A stretch of DNA of 64,000 bases from Streptomyces antioxidans (GCF_000968685.2 NZ_LAKD02000055.1:89794-153793); one strand, 5' to 3'. Numbered from the stretch's first letter, positions 41,498 to 50,359 are shown. Notes: generated from the letters alone by a model not told the origin. Translations and numbers: made by a program.

Positions 41498-42100
41498 ATG
41501 CGAATGATCTGGGGGCTGTGGCGCTGGCGGCGCAACCCGCTGCGCCGTAGGACGGACGTGATGGAGGCGTGTGCGGCGCTGATCACCGCGGCGCTCATCC
41601 TGCTCGCCGCCCCCGCCGTCGGCTGGGCATCGGGATCCCTGGCGCACGGGGCGCTGGTGAAGGCCGCGCAGAAGCAGCGCGCCGAGCGTCATCTGATCTC
41701 GGCCACCGTCGTGAAGGTGCTGCCGCATCCGCCCATCGACTCCGATCCGGAGACCGCTTCCGCGAGGGACGCCCATCGCCGGGTCCTCGCCCGCTGGACG
41801 GGGCCGGACGGCAGCAGACACCAGGGCACGCTGGGCGCTCACCCCGGCGCGGATCCCGGTGAGCGGTTCCGGATCTGGACGGACGACCACGGCCGCCCGG
41901 TGGGACGCCCACTGGACACCGCGACGGCCGCCACCCACGCGGTGCTGGCCGGGATCGGCGCGGCCGGGGTGACGGCGGTCCTGGTGGACGGTGCCCGGCG
42001 GCTGGTCGTTTGGCGACTCATGCGCAGGCGTTACACACAGTGGGACACCGCCTGGGCGCGGGCCGGTCAGGACTGGGGACGGGCGGACGCCGACAGCTGA
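41498..42100 (+). CDS. Rv1733c-family membrane protein
   Basis: A 200-residue protein with two hydrophobic helices (MEACAALITAALILLAAPAV and HAVLAGIGAAGVTAVLVDGA) that flank an extracytoplasmic domain with LPHPPIDSDPETASARDAH and ARWTGPDGSRHQGTLGAHPG. The short Arg-rich start (MRMIWGLWRWRRNPLRRRTD) and this order match the Rv1733c family; Rv1733c is a DosR-regulon membrane antigen in M. tuberculosis. Function is unknown. It is 80 bases after the DevS-like kinase, supporting the dormancy-module reading. Confidence 0.88.
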   Translation: MRMIWGLWRWRRNPLRRRTDVMEACAALITAALILLAAPAVGWASGSLAHGALVKAAQKQRAERHLISATVVKVLPHPPIDSDPETASARDAHRRVLARWTGPDGSRHQGTLGAHPGADPGERFRIWTDDHGRPVGRPLDTATAATHAVLAGIGAAGVTAVLVDGARRLVVWRLMRRRYTQWDTAWARAGQDWGRADADS

Positions 42101-42307
42101 TCCGTGCGAGCGGCCATGCCCGGCCGGGAGTTGCCACCGGCCGGGAGTTGTCATACGAACACACAACTCCCCCCGTGCTCCACAGCCACGTCAACTCATG
42201 GCGCCCCGCGCACGCTACGGTGGGGCATTCCATATGCGCAGCGGCGGTCAGCAGCCGCGGTCAGGCGCGCACACCGGCAACGCACGAGGTGGGGGCACAG
42301 CAGCACC

Positions 42308-44740
42308 ATGGCACAGGGCTCGGTCGTCCAGGTGACGCACAGCGGAACGTCGCGGTGGCGGCGCCGCACCGGAGAGTACGCCTCCCTCACCGCGGCCCTG
42401 GAGGCCGCCGGGGACGGTGATGTGCTGTCCATCTCGCCCGGCACCTATCGCGAGAATCTGACGGTGGGCCGGGCCGTCACCCTGCGCGGGCCCGAGGGCT
42501 CCGCGCGCGGCTCGGTGCGGATCGCGCCGGTGGACGGCGTCGCGCTGACGATACGGGCCTCCGCCGTGGTCCAGGATCTGCATGTCGAGGGCCAGGACTC
42601 GGCCGCCCCCGCGCTGCTGATCGAGGACGGCACCCCGGAGCTGACCGACGTACGGGTGGCCACGCGCTCGGCGGTCGGCATCGAGGTGCGCGGCGGCGCC
42701 CGCCCGACCGTGCGGCGCTGCACCATGGACAACCCCGCGGGCGTCGGCCTCAGCGTGCTGGACGGCGCGGGCGGGGTGTTCGAGGAGTGCGAGGTGGTGG
42801 CCGCCGGGCAGTCGGGGGTGGCGGTGCGCGGCGGCGCCCGTCCGCGCCTGGACCGCTGCCGGGTGCACCACGCGTCCGGGGCCGGGTTCTCGCTGACCGG
42901 CGACGGCTCCTCGCTCGAGGCCATCGGCTGTGAGGTGTATGAGATCCGGGGCGCCGGGGTGCAGGTCTCCGGGCGCGCGACCGGGAACCTGACCGACTGC
43001 CGGGTGCACCGTACGACGGCCGACGGGATCAATCTGGACACGGACGCGGTGCTCACGCTCGCCGACTGCGAGATCCATGACATCCCGGAGAACGCGATCG
43101 ACCTGAGGTCGCGTTCGGTGCTGACGCTGACCCGCTCCACGGTGCGCCGGTTCGGGCGCAACGGCCTGTCGGTGTGGGACCCGGGCACCCGGGTGGACGC
43201 CAACCAGTGCGAGCTGCACGAGAGCACCGGAGACTATCCGGCGGTGTGGGTGAGCGACGGGGCGACCGCAGTGCTCGACTCGTGCCGGGTGCGCGAGGTG
43301 CCGGACGCGCTGTTCGTCCTGGACCGGGGGTCGCGGGTCGATGTGGTCGACAGCGATCTGTCCCAGGTGCGCTCCACCGCGGTCTCGGTCAGCGACGGGG
43401 CCATCGTCCAGCTCGACGACTGCCGCATCCGGGAGGCGGCCACCGGGGCGTGGTTCCGTGACCACGGCAGCGGCGGCACGCTCGCCAACTGCACCATAGA
43501 CGGCGCGGCCACCGGAGTGATCGTCACCAAGGGCGCCGATCCGACGGTCGAGCGCACCACGGTCTCCGGACCGGCGGAGGCCGGGTTCTATGTCTCCGCC
43601 GAGGGCCGCGGCACCTTCACCGGCTGCCGGGTGACCGGCAGCGGGGGCTATGGCTTCCACATCATCGACGGCTGCCGCACCACCCTGACCCGGTGCCGCA
43701 CGGAGCGGTGTGCGCGCGGGGGTTACGAGTTCTCCGAGGCGGGGCCGATCGTCGAGGACTGCACCAGCGACGAGAGCGCCACCACGGCGCTGGACCCCCC
43801 GGGCGCGCCCGCCCAGCCCCAGATCACCGCCCCCGCCGTGGAGACCGCCTCGGCCGGGCTGCTGGGCGGCGTCCCGGCGCAGCGGGCGGCCCAGACCTCC
43901 GCGCCCGCCGCCGAGCCCCCGGTCGACGTCCGCCCGTCCACGGCGGTGCTGGGCGAGCTGGACGCGCTGGTCGGGCTGGAGAGCGTCAAGCGCGAGGTGC
44001 GGGCCCTCACCGACATGATCGAGGTGGGCCGGCGGCGGCAGGAGGCCGGGCTCAAGGCCGCCTCCGTCCGCCGCCATCTGGTCTTCACCGGCTCCCCCGG
44101 TACGGGTAAGACGACGGTCGCCCGGCTCTACGGGGAGATCCTGGCCTCCCTCGGGGTGCTGGAGCGCGGCCATCTGGTGGAGGTCTCCCGGGTGGACCTG
44201 GTCGGTGAGCACATCGGCTCGACGGCGATCCGCACCCAGGAGGCGTTCGACCGGGCGCGGGGCGGGGTGCTGTTCATCGACGAGGCGTACGCCCTCTCCC
44301 CGGAGGACTCCGGCAGGGACTTCGGCAGGGAGGCCATAGACACGCTGGTGAAGCTGATGGAGGACCACCGGGAAGCGGTCGTGGTCATCGTCGCGGGGTA
44401 TACGGCGGAGATGGAGCGCTTCCTGTCCGTCAACCCCGGTGTGGCCTCCCGTTTCTCGCGCACCATCACCTTCGGCGACTACGCCCCGGAGGAGCTGCTG
44501 CGGATCGTGGAGCAGCAGGCCGAGGAGCATGAGTACCGGATCGGCGAGGGGGCCTCTGAGGGGCTGCTGAAGTACTTCACGGCGCTCCCCAAGGGCCCGG
44601 CGTTCGGCAACGGCCGCACCGCCCGGCAGACCTTCGAGGCGATGGTGGAGCGGCACGCGGGCCGGGTCGCCCAGCTGAGCGACCCGACCACGGACGACCT
44701 CACCCTGCTCTACCCCGAGGACCTGCCGGAGCTCATCTGA
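42308..44740 (+). CDS. Right-handed beta-helix protein fused to a CbxX/SpoVK-type AAA+ ATPase
   Basis: An 810-residue fusion. Residues about 20-500 are a parallel beta-helix of short coils (EYASLTAALEAAGDGDVLSI, then repeated C(R/E)V...GV.V..GA patterns such as GIEVRGGARPTVRRC), as in pectate-lyase-like proteins; no signal peptide is seen. A Pro/Ala linker (about 500-550) leads to the AAA+ domain: LVGLESVKREVRALTDMIEV, Walker A GSPGTGKTT (from residue 595), Walker B GVLFIDEAYAL (about 653-660), and sensor region AGYTAEMERFLSVNPGVASR. The AAA type is that of EccA, SpoVK and CbxX. ATG 42308 starts the helix domain. Its end overlaps the convergent hydrolase by 31 bases. Role unknown. Confidence 0.9.
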   Translation: MAQGSVVQVTHSGTSRWRRRTGEYASLTAALEAAGDGDVLSISPGTYRENLTVGRAVTLRGPEGSARGSVRIAPVDGVALTIRASAVVQDLHVEGQDSAAPALLIEDGTPELTDVRVATRSAVGIEVRGGARPTVRRCTMDNPAGVGLSVLDGAGGVFEECEVVAAGQSGVAVRGGARPRLDRCRVHHASGAGFSLTGDGSSLEAIGCEVYEIRGAGVQVSGRATGNLTDCRVHRTTADGINLDTDAVLTLADCEIHDIPENAIDLRSRSVLTLTRSTVRRFGRNGLSVWDPGTRVDANQCELHESTGDYPAVWVSDGATAVLDSCRVREVPDALFVLDRGSRVDVVDSDLSQVRSTAVSVSDGAIVQLDDCRIREAATGAWFRDHGSGGTLANCTIDGAATGVIVTKGADPTVERTTVSGPAEAGFYVSAEGRGTFTGCRVTGSGGYGFHIIDGCRTTLTRCRTERCARGGYEFSEAGPIVEDCTSDESATTALDPPGAPAQPQITAPAVETASAGLLGGVPAQRAAQTSAPAAEPPVDVRPSTAVLGELDALVGLESVKREVRALTDMIEVGRRRQEAGLKAASVRRHLVFTGSPGTGKTTVARLYGEILASLGVLERGHLVEVSRVDLVGEHIGSTAIRTQEAFDRARGGVLFIDEAYALSPEDSGRDFGREAIDTLVKLMEDHREAVVVIVAGYTAEMERFLSVNPGVASRFSRTITFGDYAPEELLRIVEQQAEEHEYRIGEGASEGLLKYFTALPKGPAFGNGRTARQTFEAMVERHAGRVAQLSDPTTDDLTLLYPEDLPELI

Positions 44741-47106
44741 CCGGCGGCCTCCGCCGCCGCCGGTGGCGGCTTCTGCTCCGGGAGCCGGGCCAGCAGCCCG
44801 GCCCGCTCCCGGTCGAAGACGGGGTCGGCCTGGTAATCGCTGTGCCCCAGGATCGGCGCGGGCAGCGGGTGTTCGGTCGTACGGCCGTAGGCCAGCGGGT
44901 CCTTGAGCGCGTCGCAGTCCACCTCGGACCCGCTGCCTTCGGGCAGCTTGACGGGGCCGCCGATCGGGTCGGTGTAGCGCCACAGATTGCGCCAGTAGCG
45001 CACCTCGCCGTGGAGCGAGCGCAGCTGGGTGGGCCCGAAGTAGGCGGGGAACCACCGCCCGTAGAGCCGCTCCAGCGGTGAGCCGTAGGTGAGCAGCGCG
45101 ACCTGGCCGCGGGTGCGGCGGTCCACCTGCCAGACCGCCGCGGCGGCCAGCACACTGCCCTGGGAGTGGCCGGAGATGACCAGCCGGCCGCCGTGCCTGC
45201 GGGTCCAGGTCTCCATCCGCCAGGTGAGGTCGGGCACCGCCCGCTCGGCGTAACAGGGGGGCGCGAAGGGGTGGGCGGCGCGCGGCCAGAAGGTGCCCAC
45301 GTCCCACAGGATGCCGATGGTGCGGCGGGCGGAGGGGCTGCGGTAGGCGCGGCGGGCCCAGGTGACCAGCATCAGGAAGGCCAGCCCCATCAGCCAGGAG
45401 CCCAGCGCCTGCGCGGTCTGGGCGGCGGCGTCCACGGCCCCGGGCGCGCCGTCGGCGGCCCTTCCCGGCACCTCATGGGTGACCCAGGCCGCGGTGACGG
45501 CCAGGGCGCCGAACAGCAGGGTGAGCAGCGCCACCGGGCCGACGATCCAGGGGGCGGAGTCGGTGAGGCCCGCGCGGGCGATGGTGCTCGCGATCCGCCG
45601 GGTGCGCACGGCGTCGGGCCGCTCCCCCGGATAGCCGTCCATGATGGTCGGCAGCAGCCGGTTGCGCACCCGCCACACCCTTACGGTGAAGATCAGCAGC
45701 AGCACGACCAGAACCAGCAGCAGTGCCGGAATGGCCGTGGCCAGCCAGGTCAGCAGCACCGGCGGTGCGGTCCCCGGGCCCTCGCCCGGGGTGCCGCCGC
45801 CGTCCAGCCAGTCGGCGAAGCGCTGGGCGACGCCGCCCGCGAGCACCGCGCCGAGCCCGCAGGCGAGCACGGCGACGGCGGGCCCGGCGAGCCCGTACAG
45901 CGGGGTGCGGCCGGGCGCGGCCCGGTGGAGGACCAGGGCGCACACCACCATGGTCACGATCAGCGCGCCCTCCCCGATGGCGATGGCGCAGAACGCCTCG
46001 TTGCCCGGCAGCTGGCCGGTGGAGGCCCAGCCGGGGCGGGACCAGCCGGCGTACAGGACGGAGAGCGCCAGCACCGCGAGGGCGGCACCGGGCAGCGCGG
46101 TGATGATGAGGCGGTCCAGCTGCCCGTCGACCCTGGACTCGCTGCGACCGCGGTGGCACACCACGGCCACCACCGTGACCGCGCCCGCGCAGAGCAGCGT
46201 CAGCAGTACCCAGCCCGCGGTGTCCTGCGGCCCGCTGCCGCCCGGCTGGCGGTCGTAGGCGGCGGTGGGCAGGGTCAGGCCCGCCGCGATGGTGAGGAAG
46301 CCCGCGGCGGTGTGCGCGGCGCGCAGCCGGGCGACGATCCTGCGGCCGTACCAGAAGCCGGGCAGGCACAGCGCGGGACGGTTGCCCGCCTCGGGCGCGG
46401 ACTCGTCGACGGGGCGCTCCAGCGGCGGGGAGGACTCGTACGCGCTCCAGGTGCGGTTGGACAGGTACCACAGCAGTCCGGTGAGCACGCCGGGCAGCAC
46501 CGCGGCCAGCGCGAGCCTGCGGCCGGGCTGGCTCCACCAGCCGTGGTTCTCCGGGGACAGGAAGCCGAGCCAGGACTTGCCCCCGGCGCAGTCGGCCGAA
46601 CCGGCGCACTGCCAGGCGACCAGGTCCAGGGCCACCTCGCAGGCCCCGGCGATCAGCAGGACGGTCAGGGTGAGCGCCACGAGCCGGACGAGCAGGCCAT
46701 AGGTGCGCACGGTCCGCTCGCGCCGGTCGGCCGGGGGCCGCATCCAGTGGGCGAGGTTGGCGACCATGAACGGCAGTAAAAGCAGCCACAGGGCGCGGGA
46801 GCTGTTGCCCGAGGTGAGGTTGCACCAGACGTACGCCTCGCGGATCGGGCCGTCGCGGTCCGGGCCCTCGCGGTCCTCCGGCGGGCGCTGCTCGGCGTCG
46901 ATGTCCTCCGCCCTGCGGTAGACCGCCGCGGTCTCGTCGCCGGTGACCAGGCTGGTGCGCGGATCGCCCAGCATCTCCTCGGGGGTGGTGCCGCCCACTC
47001 CGTGGACGAGGAGTTCGAGATCGGGCGGTGGCGCCCCGCCCTTGCGGTCCGTCCCCGCCCGTTCCCTCGCGTCGGCCGGTGTGTCCGTACGCATGGTCGA
47101 TGCCAC
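44710..47106 (-). CDS. Multi-spanning membrane protein with C-terminal alpha/beta-hydrolase domain
   Basis: A 798-residue protein. After a charged N-terminus, LLVHGVGGTTPEEMLGDPRT resembles a lipase-type HG oxyanion motif. About ten membrane segments follow (residues about 105-610). The C-terminal part has RRHGGRLVISGHSQGSVLAA, a GHSQG nucleophile elbow, then LTYGSPLERLYGRWFPAYFG. So one hydrolase appears split by an inserted membrane domain: oxyanion loop before, nucleophile after. GTG 47106 follows GGGGGA. Codon 110 (46777-46779) is TTA. The stop lies inside the facing AAA+ gene. The substrate may be a lipid or ester; unproven. Confidence 0.8.
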   Translation of the reverse strand: MASTMRTDTPADARERAGTDRKGGAPPPDLELLVHGVGGTTPEEMLGDPRTSLVTGDETAAVYRRAEDIDAEQRPPEDREGPDRDGPIREAYVWCNLTSGNSSRALWLLLLPFMVANLAHWMRPPADRRERTVRTYGLLVRLVALTLTVLLIAGACEVALDLVAWQCAGSADCAGGKSWLGFLSPENHGWWSQPGRRLALAAVLPGVLTGLLWYLSNRTWSAYESSPPLERPVDESAPEAGNRPALCLPGFWYGRRIVARLRAAHTAAGFLTIAAGLTLPTAAYDRQPGGSGPQDTAGWVLLTLLCAGAVTVVAVVCHRGRSESRVDGQLDRLIITALPGAALAVLALSVLYAGWSRPGWASTGQLPGNEAFCAIAIGEGALIVTMVVCALVLHRAAPGRTPLYGLAGPAVAVLACGLGAVLAGGVAQRFADWLDGGGTPGEGPGTAPPVLLTWLATAIPALLLVLVVLLLIFTVRVWRVRNRLLPTIMDGYPGERPDAVRTRRIASTIARAGLTDSAPWIVGPVALLTLLFGALAVTAAWVTHEVPGRAADGAPGAVDAAAQTAQALGSWLMGLAFLMLVTWARRAYRSPSARRTIGILWDVGTFWPRAAHPFAPPCYAERAVPDLTWRMETWTRRHGGRLVISGHSQGSVLAAAAVWQVDRRTRGQVALLTYGSPLERLYGRWFPAYFGPTQLRSLHGEVRYWRNLWRYTDPIGGPVKLPEGSGSEVDCDALKDPLAYGRTTEHPLPAPILGHSDYQADPVFDRERAGLLARLPEQKPPPAAAEAAGQMSSGRSSG

Positions 47107-47297
47107 CGTGTCCCCCGATCCCGGTGTGGTGCGGTCGTTCCGGCTCCAGGATTGTGCCCATAGGCCACCTCTGCCGACCCCGACACGGCGGGCGTGGCGA
47201 AATCGTGACCCTGGGTGCACCGGCGCCCGGCTGTCCTCGCCCCATGCGAAGATGAACGCGCGGGCGACGGGGGCCGACCGGAGGGAGACGTGGCAGG

Positions 47298-48143
47298 GTG
47301 AGCGACAACCAGAACCTGCTCGCGGAGCAGCGGCGTGCCCTGATCCTCGATGAGGTCAGGCGGCGCGGCGGGGTGCGGGTCAACGAGCTGACGCGCAAGC
47401 TCAATGTCTCGGACATGACGGTTCGTCGCGATCTGGACGCGCTGGCCAGGCTGGGCGTCGTGGAGAAGGTGCACGGCGGGGCCGTGCCGGTGGCCGAGGC
47501 GAGCACGTACGAGCCCGGGTTCGAGGCCAAGTCGGGCCTGGAGCTGAGCGCCAAGGAGGACATCGCCAGGGCGGCGGCCGCGATGGCCACGCCGGGCACC
47601 GCGATCGCCTTGGCCGGGGGCACCACGGCCTTCGCACTGGCCCAGCAGCTGCTGGAGGTGCCCGATCTGACAGTGGTGACGAACTCGGTCCGGGTGGCCG
47701 ATGTGTTCTACAACGCCCAGCGGTCGGCGGCGCTCGGCGGGGTGGGCCCGCGCCCCGGCGCGGCCACCGTCGTGCTCACCGGCGGGGTGCGGACGCCGTC
47801 GGACACGCTGGTGGGGCCGGTCGCGGACGCGGCGGTGCGCTCGCTCCACTTCGATGTGCTGTTCCTCGGGGTGCACGGAATATCGGTGGAGGCGGGTCTG
47901 TCGACGCCGAACCTCGCGGAGGCGGAGACCAACCGCCACTTCGTCAGGGCCGCGCGGCGGGTGGTGGTGGTCGCGGACCACACCAAGTGGGGCACGGTGG
48001 GGCTGAGTTCCTTCGCCTCGCTGGACCAGGTGAACGCGCTGGTGACGGACCCGGGGCTGCCGGAGGACGCGCGGGCGGAGATCTCCGAGTATCTGCCGGA
48101 GCTGGTGGTGGCGGGCGAGCCGGCCCGCACCGCAGACATCTGA
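47298..48143 (+). CDS. DeoR/GlpR-family transcriptional regulator
   Basis: A 281-residue repressor. The N-terminal DeoR HTH is AEQRRALILDEVRRRGGVRV followed by NELTRKLNVSDMTVRRDLDA and LVEKVHGGA-like GVVEKVHGGAVPVAE. The C-terminal sugar-phosphate-isomerase-like effector domain has AIALAGGTTAFALAQQLLEV and VVTNSVRVADVF, then LFLGVHGISVEAGLSTPNLA. Such proteins sense phosphosugars and control sugar catabolism. GTG 47298 follows a GGAGGGAG stretch. No sugar operon is adjacent, so its target lies elsewhere or it controls the next genes. Confidence 0.93.
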   Translation: MSDNQNLLAEQRRALILDEVRRRGGVRVNELTRKLNVSDMTVRRDLDALARLGVVEKVHGGAVPVAEASTYEPGFEAKSGLELSAKEDIARAAAAMATPGTAIALAGGTTAFALAQQLLEVPDLTVVTNSVRVADVFYNAQRSAALGGVGPRPGAATVVLTGGVRTPSDTLVGPVADAAVRSLHFDVLFLGVHGISVEAGLSTPNLAEAETNRHFVRAARRVVVVADHTKWGTVGLSSFASLDQVNALVTDPGLPEDARAEISEYLPELVVAGEPARTADI

Positions 48144-48167
48144 CACCCCGGCAGTTATCGTGTGTCC

Positions 48168-48641
48168 ATGACACACCGGTTGCGTTCCGTCGGGCTGGAC
48201 TACGCCGAGACCGCCCCGGTGCGGCTCGTCTTCGTCGCCGAGGTCTCGGCCGCTCCGGAGGCGGTGTACGAGGCGTTCGCCGATGTCGAGGGCTGGCCGC
48301 GGTGGTACCGGCAGGTGAAGGACGCCCGGGCCACGGACGGCGGCAAGGGCAGGGAGATCCGCCTCATCGGCGGCACCCTCTTCCGCGAGACGGTCATGGC
48401 GGCGGATCCGCACGAGCGCTACGCCTACCGCGTCGACGAGGCCAACGCACCGGGGCTGCGGGCGCTGCTGGAAGAGTGGACCCTGCGGCCCTCTCACGGC
48501 GGCGGGACGGTGGTGCGCTATGTCTTCGCGGTGGACGGCACGGCGGTGCTGCGGGGTGTCGTACGGGCGATGCGGCCGGTTCTGCGGCGCGCGTTCCACC
48601 AGGCGGTGCGGAACCTGGACCGGATGGTGGCGGCGGCCTGA
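48168..48641 (+). CDS. SRPBCC (START/Bet v1-like) ligand-binding protein
   Basis: A 157-residue hydrophobic-cavity protein of the polyketide-cyclase/dehydrase superfamily. VRLVFVAEVSAAPEAVYEAF, DVEGWPRWYRQVKDAR and the long C-terminal helix VVRAMRPVLRRAFHQAVRNL are typical of Streptomyces SRPBCC proteins. No catalytic residue can be named. TATCGT (48156-48161 region) ends six bases before the ATG, so it is probably leaderless. Its stop codon opens a 20-base tandem repeat. Confidence 0.85.
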   Translation: MTHRLRSVGLDYAETAPVRLVFVAEVSAAPEAVYEAFADVEGWPRWYRQVKDARATDGGKGREIRLIGGTLFRETVMAADPHERYAYRVDEANAPGLRALLEEWTLRPSHGGGTVVRYVFAVDGTAVLRGVVRAMRPVLRRAFHQAVRNLDRMVAAA

Positions 48642-48720
48642 CGACGGCCGTAAGGACAACGTGGCGGCCGTAAGGACAACGCGGCGGCCGTAAGGGCGAC
48701 GCCAGTGAGCGTAAAGGCGA
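48641..48720. repeat. 20-base tandem repeat, four units carrying GGCCGTAAGG
   Basis: Units at 48641, 48661, 48681 and 48701; the first three share CGGCCGTAAGG and the fourth is degenerate (GAGCGTAAAGG). They fill the whole convergent gap between the SRPBCC and PLP-enzyme genes, starting at the last base of one stop codon and ending two bases short of the other. Confidence 0.88.
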
Positions 48721-48722
48721 GG

Positions 48723-49895
48723 TCAGTTCGTCCAGTTGCCGGTGGTGAGGAAGATGTCGAGCGTCTTCGCATACGGCTCGATGTCCAGCCCCTGCTCCTC
48801 GAGCCAGGCATCCGCGTAGTACTTGTCCAGATACCGCTCCCCCGGGTCGCACAGCAGCGTCACCACGCTCCCGGTCCGCCCCGCGGCGACCATCTCCGCG
48901 ACGATCCGCAGCGCGCTCCACAGCCCGGTCCCGGTGGAGCCGCCCGCCTTACGGCCGGTGGCCCGCTCCAGGGCGCGCACGGCGGCGACGCTCGCCGCGT
49001 CCGGGACCTTCATCATCCGGTCGATCGCGCCCGGTACGAAGCTGGGCTCCATCCGGGGGCGGCCGATGCCCTCGATGCGTGAGCCGTGGTCGCTGGAGGC
49101 GTGGGCGTCGTGGTGGACCCAGCCGTCGAAGAAGCAGGAGTTCTCCGGGTCGGCGACGCACACCCGGGTGTCGTACTGCATGTAGTGGACATAGCGCGCG
49201 ATGGTCGCCGAGGTGCCACCGGTGCCCGCCGTGGCGACGACCCACGCCGGTTCGGGATAGCGCTCCAGACGCAGCTGCTGATAGATCGACTCGGCGATGT
49301 TGTTGTTGCCGCGCCAGTCCGTGGCCCGCTCGGCGTAGGTGAACTGGTCCATGTAGTGACCCCCGGATTCCGCCGCGAGGGCGGCGGACTCCTCGTACAT
49401 CGTCCGCGGGTCGTCCACGAAATGGCACTGGCCGCCATGGAATTCGATCAGGCGGCACTTCTCCCGGCTGGTCGTGCGGGGCATCACCGCGATGAAGGGG
49501 ACGCCGATCAGCTTGGCGAAGTACGCCTCGGATACGGCGGTCGAGCCGCTGGACGCCTCGATCACGGGCTTGCCGGGCCGGATCCAGCCGTTGCACAGCC
49601 CATAGAGGAACAGCGAGCGTGCCAGGCGGTGCTTGAGACTTCCCGTGGGGTGGGTGGACTCGTCCTTGAGGTAGAGGTCGATCCCCCAGCGCTCGGGCAG
49701 CGGGAAGCTCAGCAGATGGGTGTCCGCGGACCGCTGGGCGTCGGCCTGCACCTTACGGACGGCTTCCTTCAGCCACTCGCGGTAGCCGTGGTCGCTGCGA
49801 TCCACGTCGACCGTCCCGATGCTCCCGTGCGCCGTGCCGTCCAACGCCCACTCCTCCTGCTTGTGCCTCATGCCGAGCCCAGGTGGCATACTCAT
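48723..49895 (-). CDS. PLP-dependent cysteine synthase-family protein (cysteine desulfhydrase-like)
   Basis: A 390-residue fold-type II PLP enzyme. The Schiff-base Lys is in DESTHPTGSLKHRLARSL, the substrate loop is EASSGSTAVSEAYFAKLIGV, and the phosphate-binding loop is VVATAGTGGTSATIARYVHY. The FDGWVHHDAHASSDHGSRIE stretch and overall length resemble mycobacterial Cds1 (Rv3684), which breaks cysteine into pyruvate, ammonia and sulfide. An in-frame ATG at 49871 (MRHKQEEW) is an alternative start; 49895 has GAGGA 11 bases upstream. Confidence 0.88.
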   Translation of the reverse strand: MSMPPGLGMRHKQEEWALDGTAHGSIGTVDVDRSDHGYREWLKEAVRKVQADAQRSADTHLLSFPLPERWGIDLYLKDESTHPTGSLKHRLARSLFLYGLCNGWIRPGKPVIEASSGSTAVSEAYFAKLIGVPFIAVMPRTTSREKCRLIEFHGGQCHFVDDPRTMYEESAALAAESGGHYMDQFTYAERATDWRGNNNIAESIYQQLRLERYPEPAWVVATAGTGGTSATIARYVHYMQYDTRVCVADPENSCFFDGWVHHDAHASSDHGSRIEGIGRPRMEPSFVPGAIDRMMKVPDAASVAAVRALERATGRKAGGSTGTGLWSALRIVAEMVAAGRTGSVVTLLCDPGERYLDKYYADAWLEEQGLDIEPYAKTLDIFLTTGNWTN

Positions 49896-50023
49896 GCCGA
49901 TTCGATCCTCATTGTCCCCCAGTGCGCCCTGGTGCCCGGGCCCGGTCACGGGCACACTGCGCAACAGGGAAAATGAGAGGCGGCGGCACAGTGCCAGTCG
50001 GAGCCATCGGGGAGGCGGTTGTG

Positions 50024-50359
50024 ATGGCCGATACGGAGTTCAATGCCAGGGGAGTGCGAATCGAGCGGTTCCTGCGCTCGGTCACCCGCGCCGGACAGGT
50101 CATGATCAAGGACGGCAGGCTGCAGTTGCTGACCAGCTACGGCAGCGAAATCGACAGCGCGCCCGTGCAGTCGGTGCGCGCGAGCAAGCCCTGGTTCGTG
50201 GACGGAGACCAGGCCATGGCCACCGTGAACGGCACCCGTTACCGTCTCACCCTCGGCTCGCAGGACACCAAGTCCACCTCGGCCAAGTCCGGCTCGGGCG
50301 CCGCCGGCCGCTTCCTCGACGCCGTCCGGTCCGCCCGGGGGCGTGGCTCGAAGAGGTGA
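50024..50359 (+). CDS. Conserved small Streptomyces protein of unknown function
   Basis: A 111-residue protein with no assigned domain that I recognise. It begins MADTEFNARGVRIERFLRSV, has VMIKDGRLQLLTSYGSEIDS and a central beta-rich core (ASKPWFVDGDQAMATVNGTR), and ends in a basic, Ser/Gly-rich tail (ARGRGSKR). The composition is that of a small nucleic-acid- or membrane-surface-binding protein, but this is a guess. GGAGG lies eight bases before ATG 50024. It is divergent from the cysteine-synthase-like gene. A structured inverted repeat follows it. Confidence 0.75.
   Translation: MADTEFNARGVRIERFLRSVTRAGQVMIKDGRLQLLTSYGSEIDSAPVQSVRASKPWFVDGDQAMATVNGTRYRLTLGSQDTKSTSAKSGSGAAGRFLDAVRSARGRGSKR

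Noticed and set aside
42248..45307. Very long open frame (1019 codons) on the minus strand opposite the AAA+ gene
   Set aside because: It is the mirror of biased codons in the real genes. It has no ribosome site and reads as His/Arg/Pro-rich low complexity.
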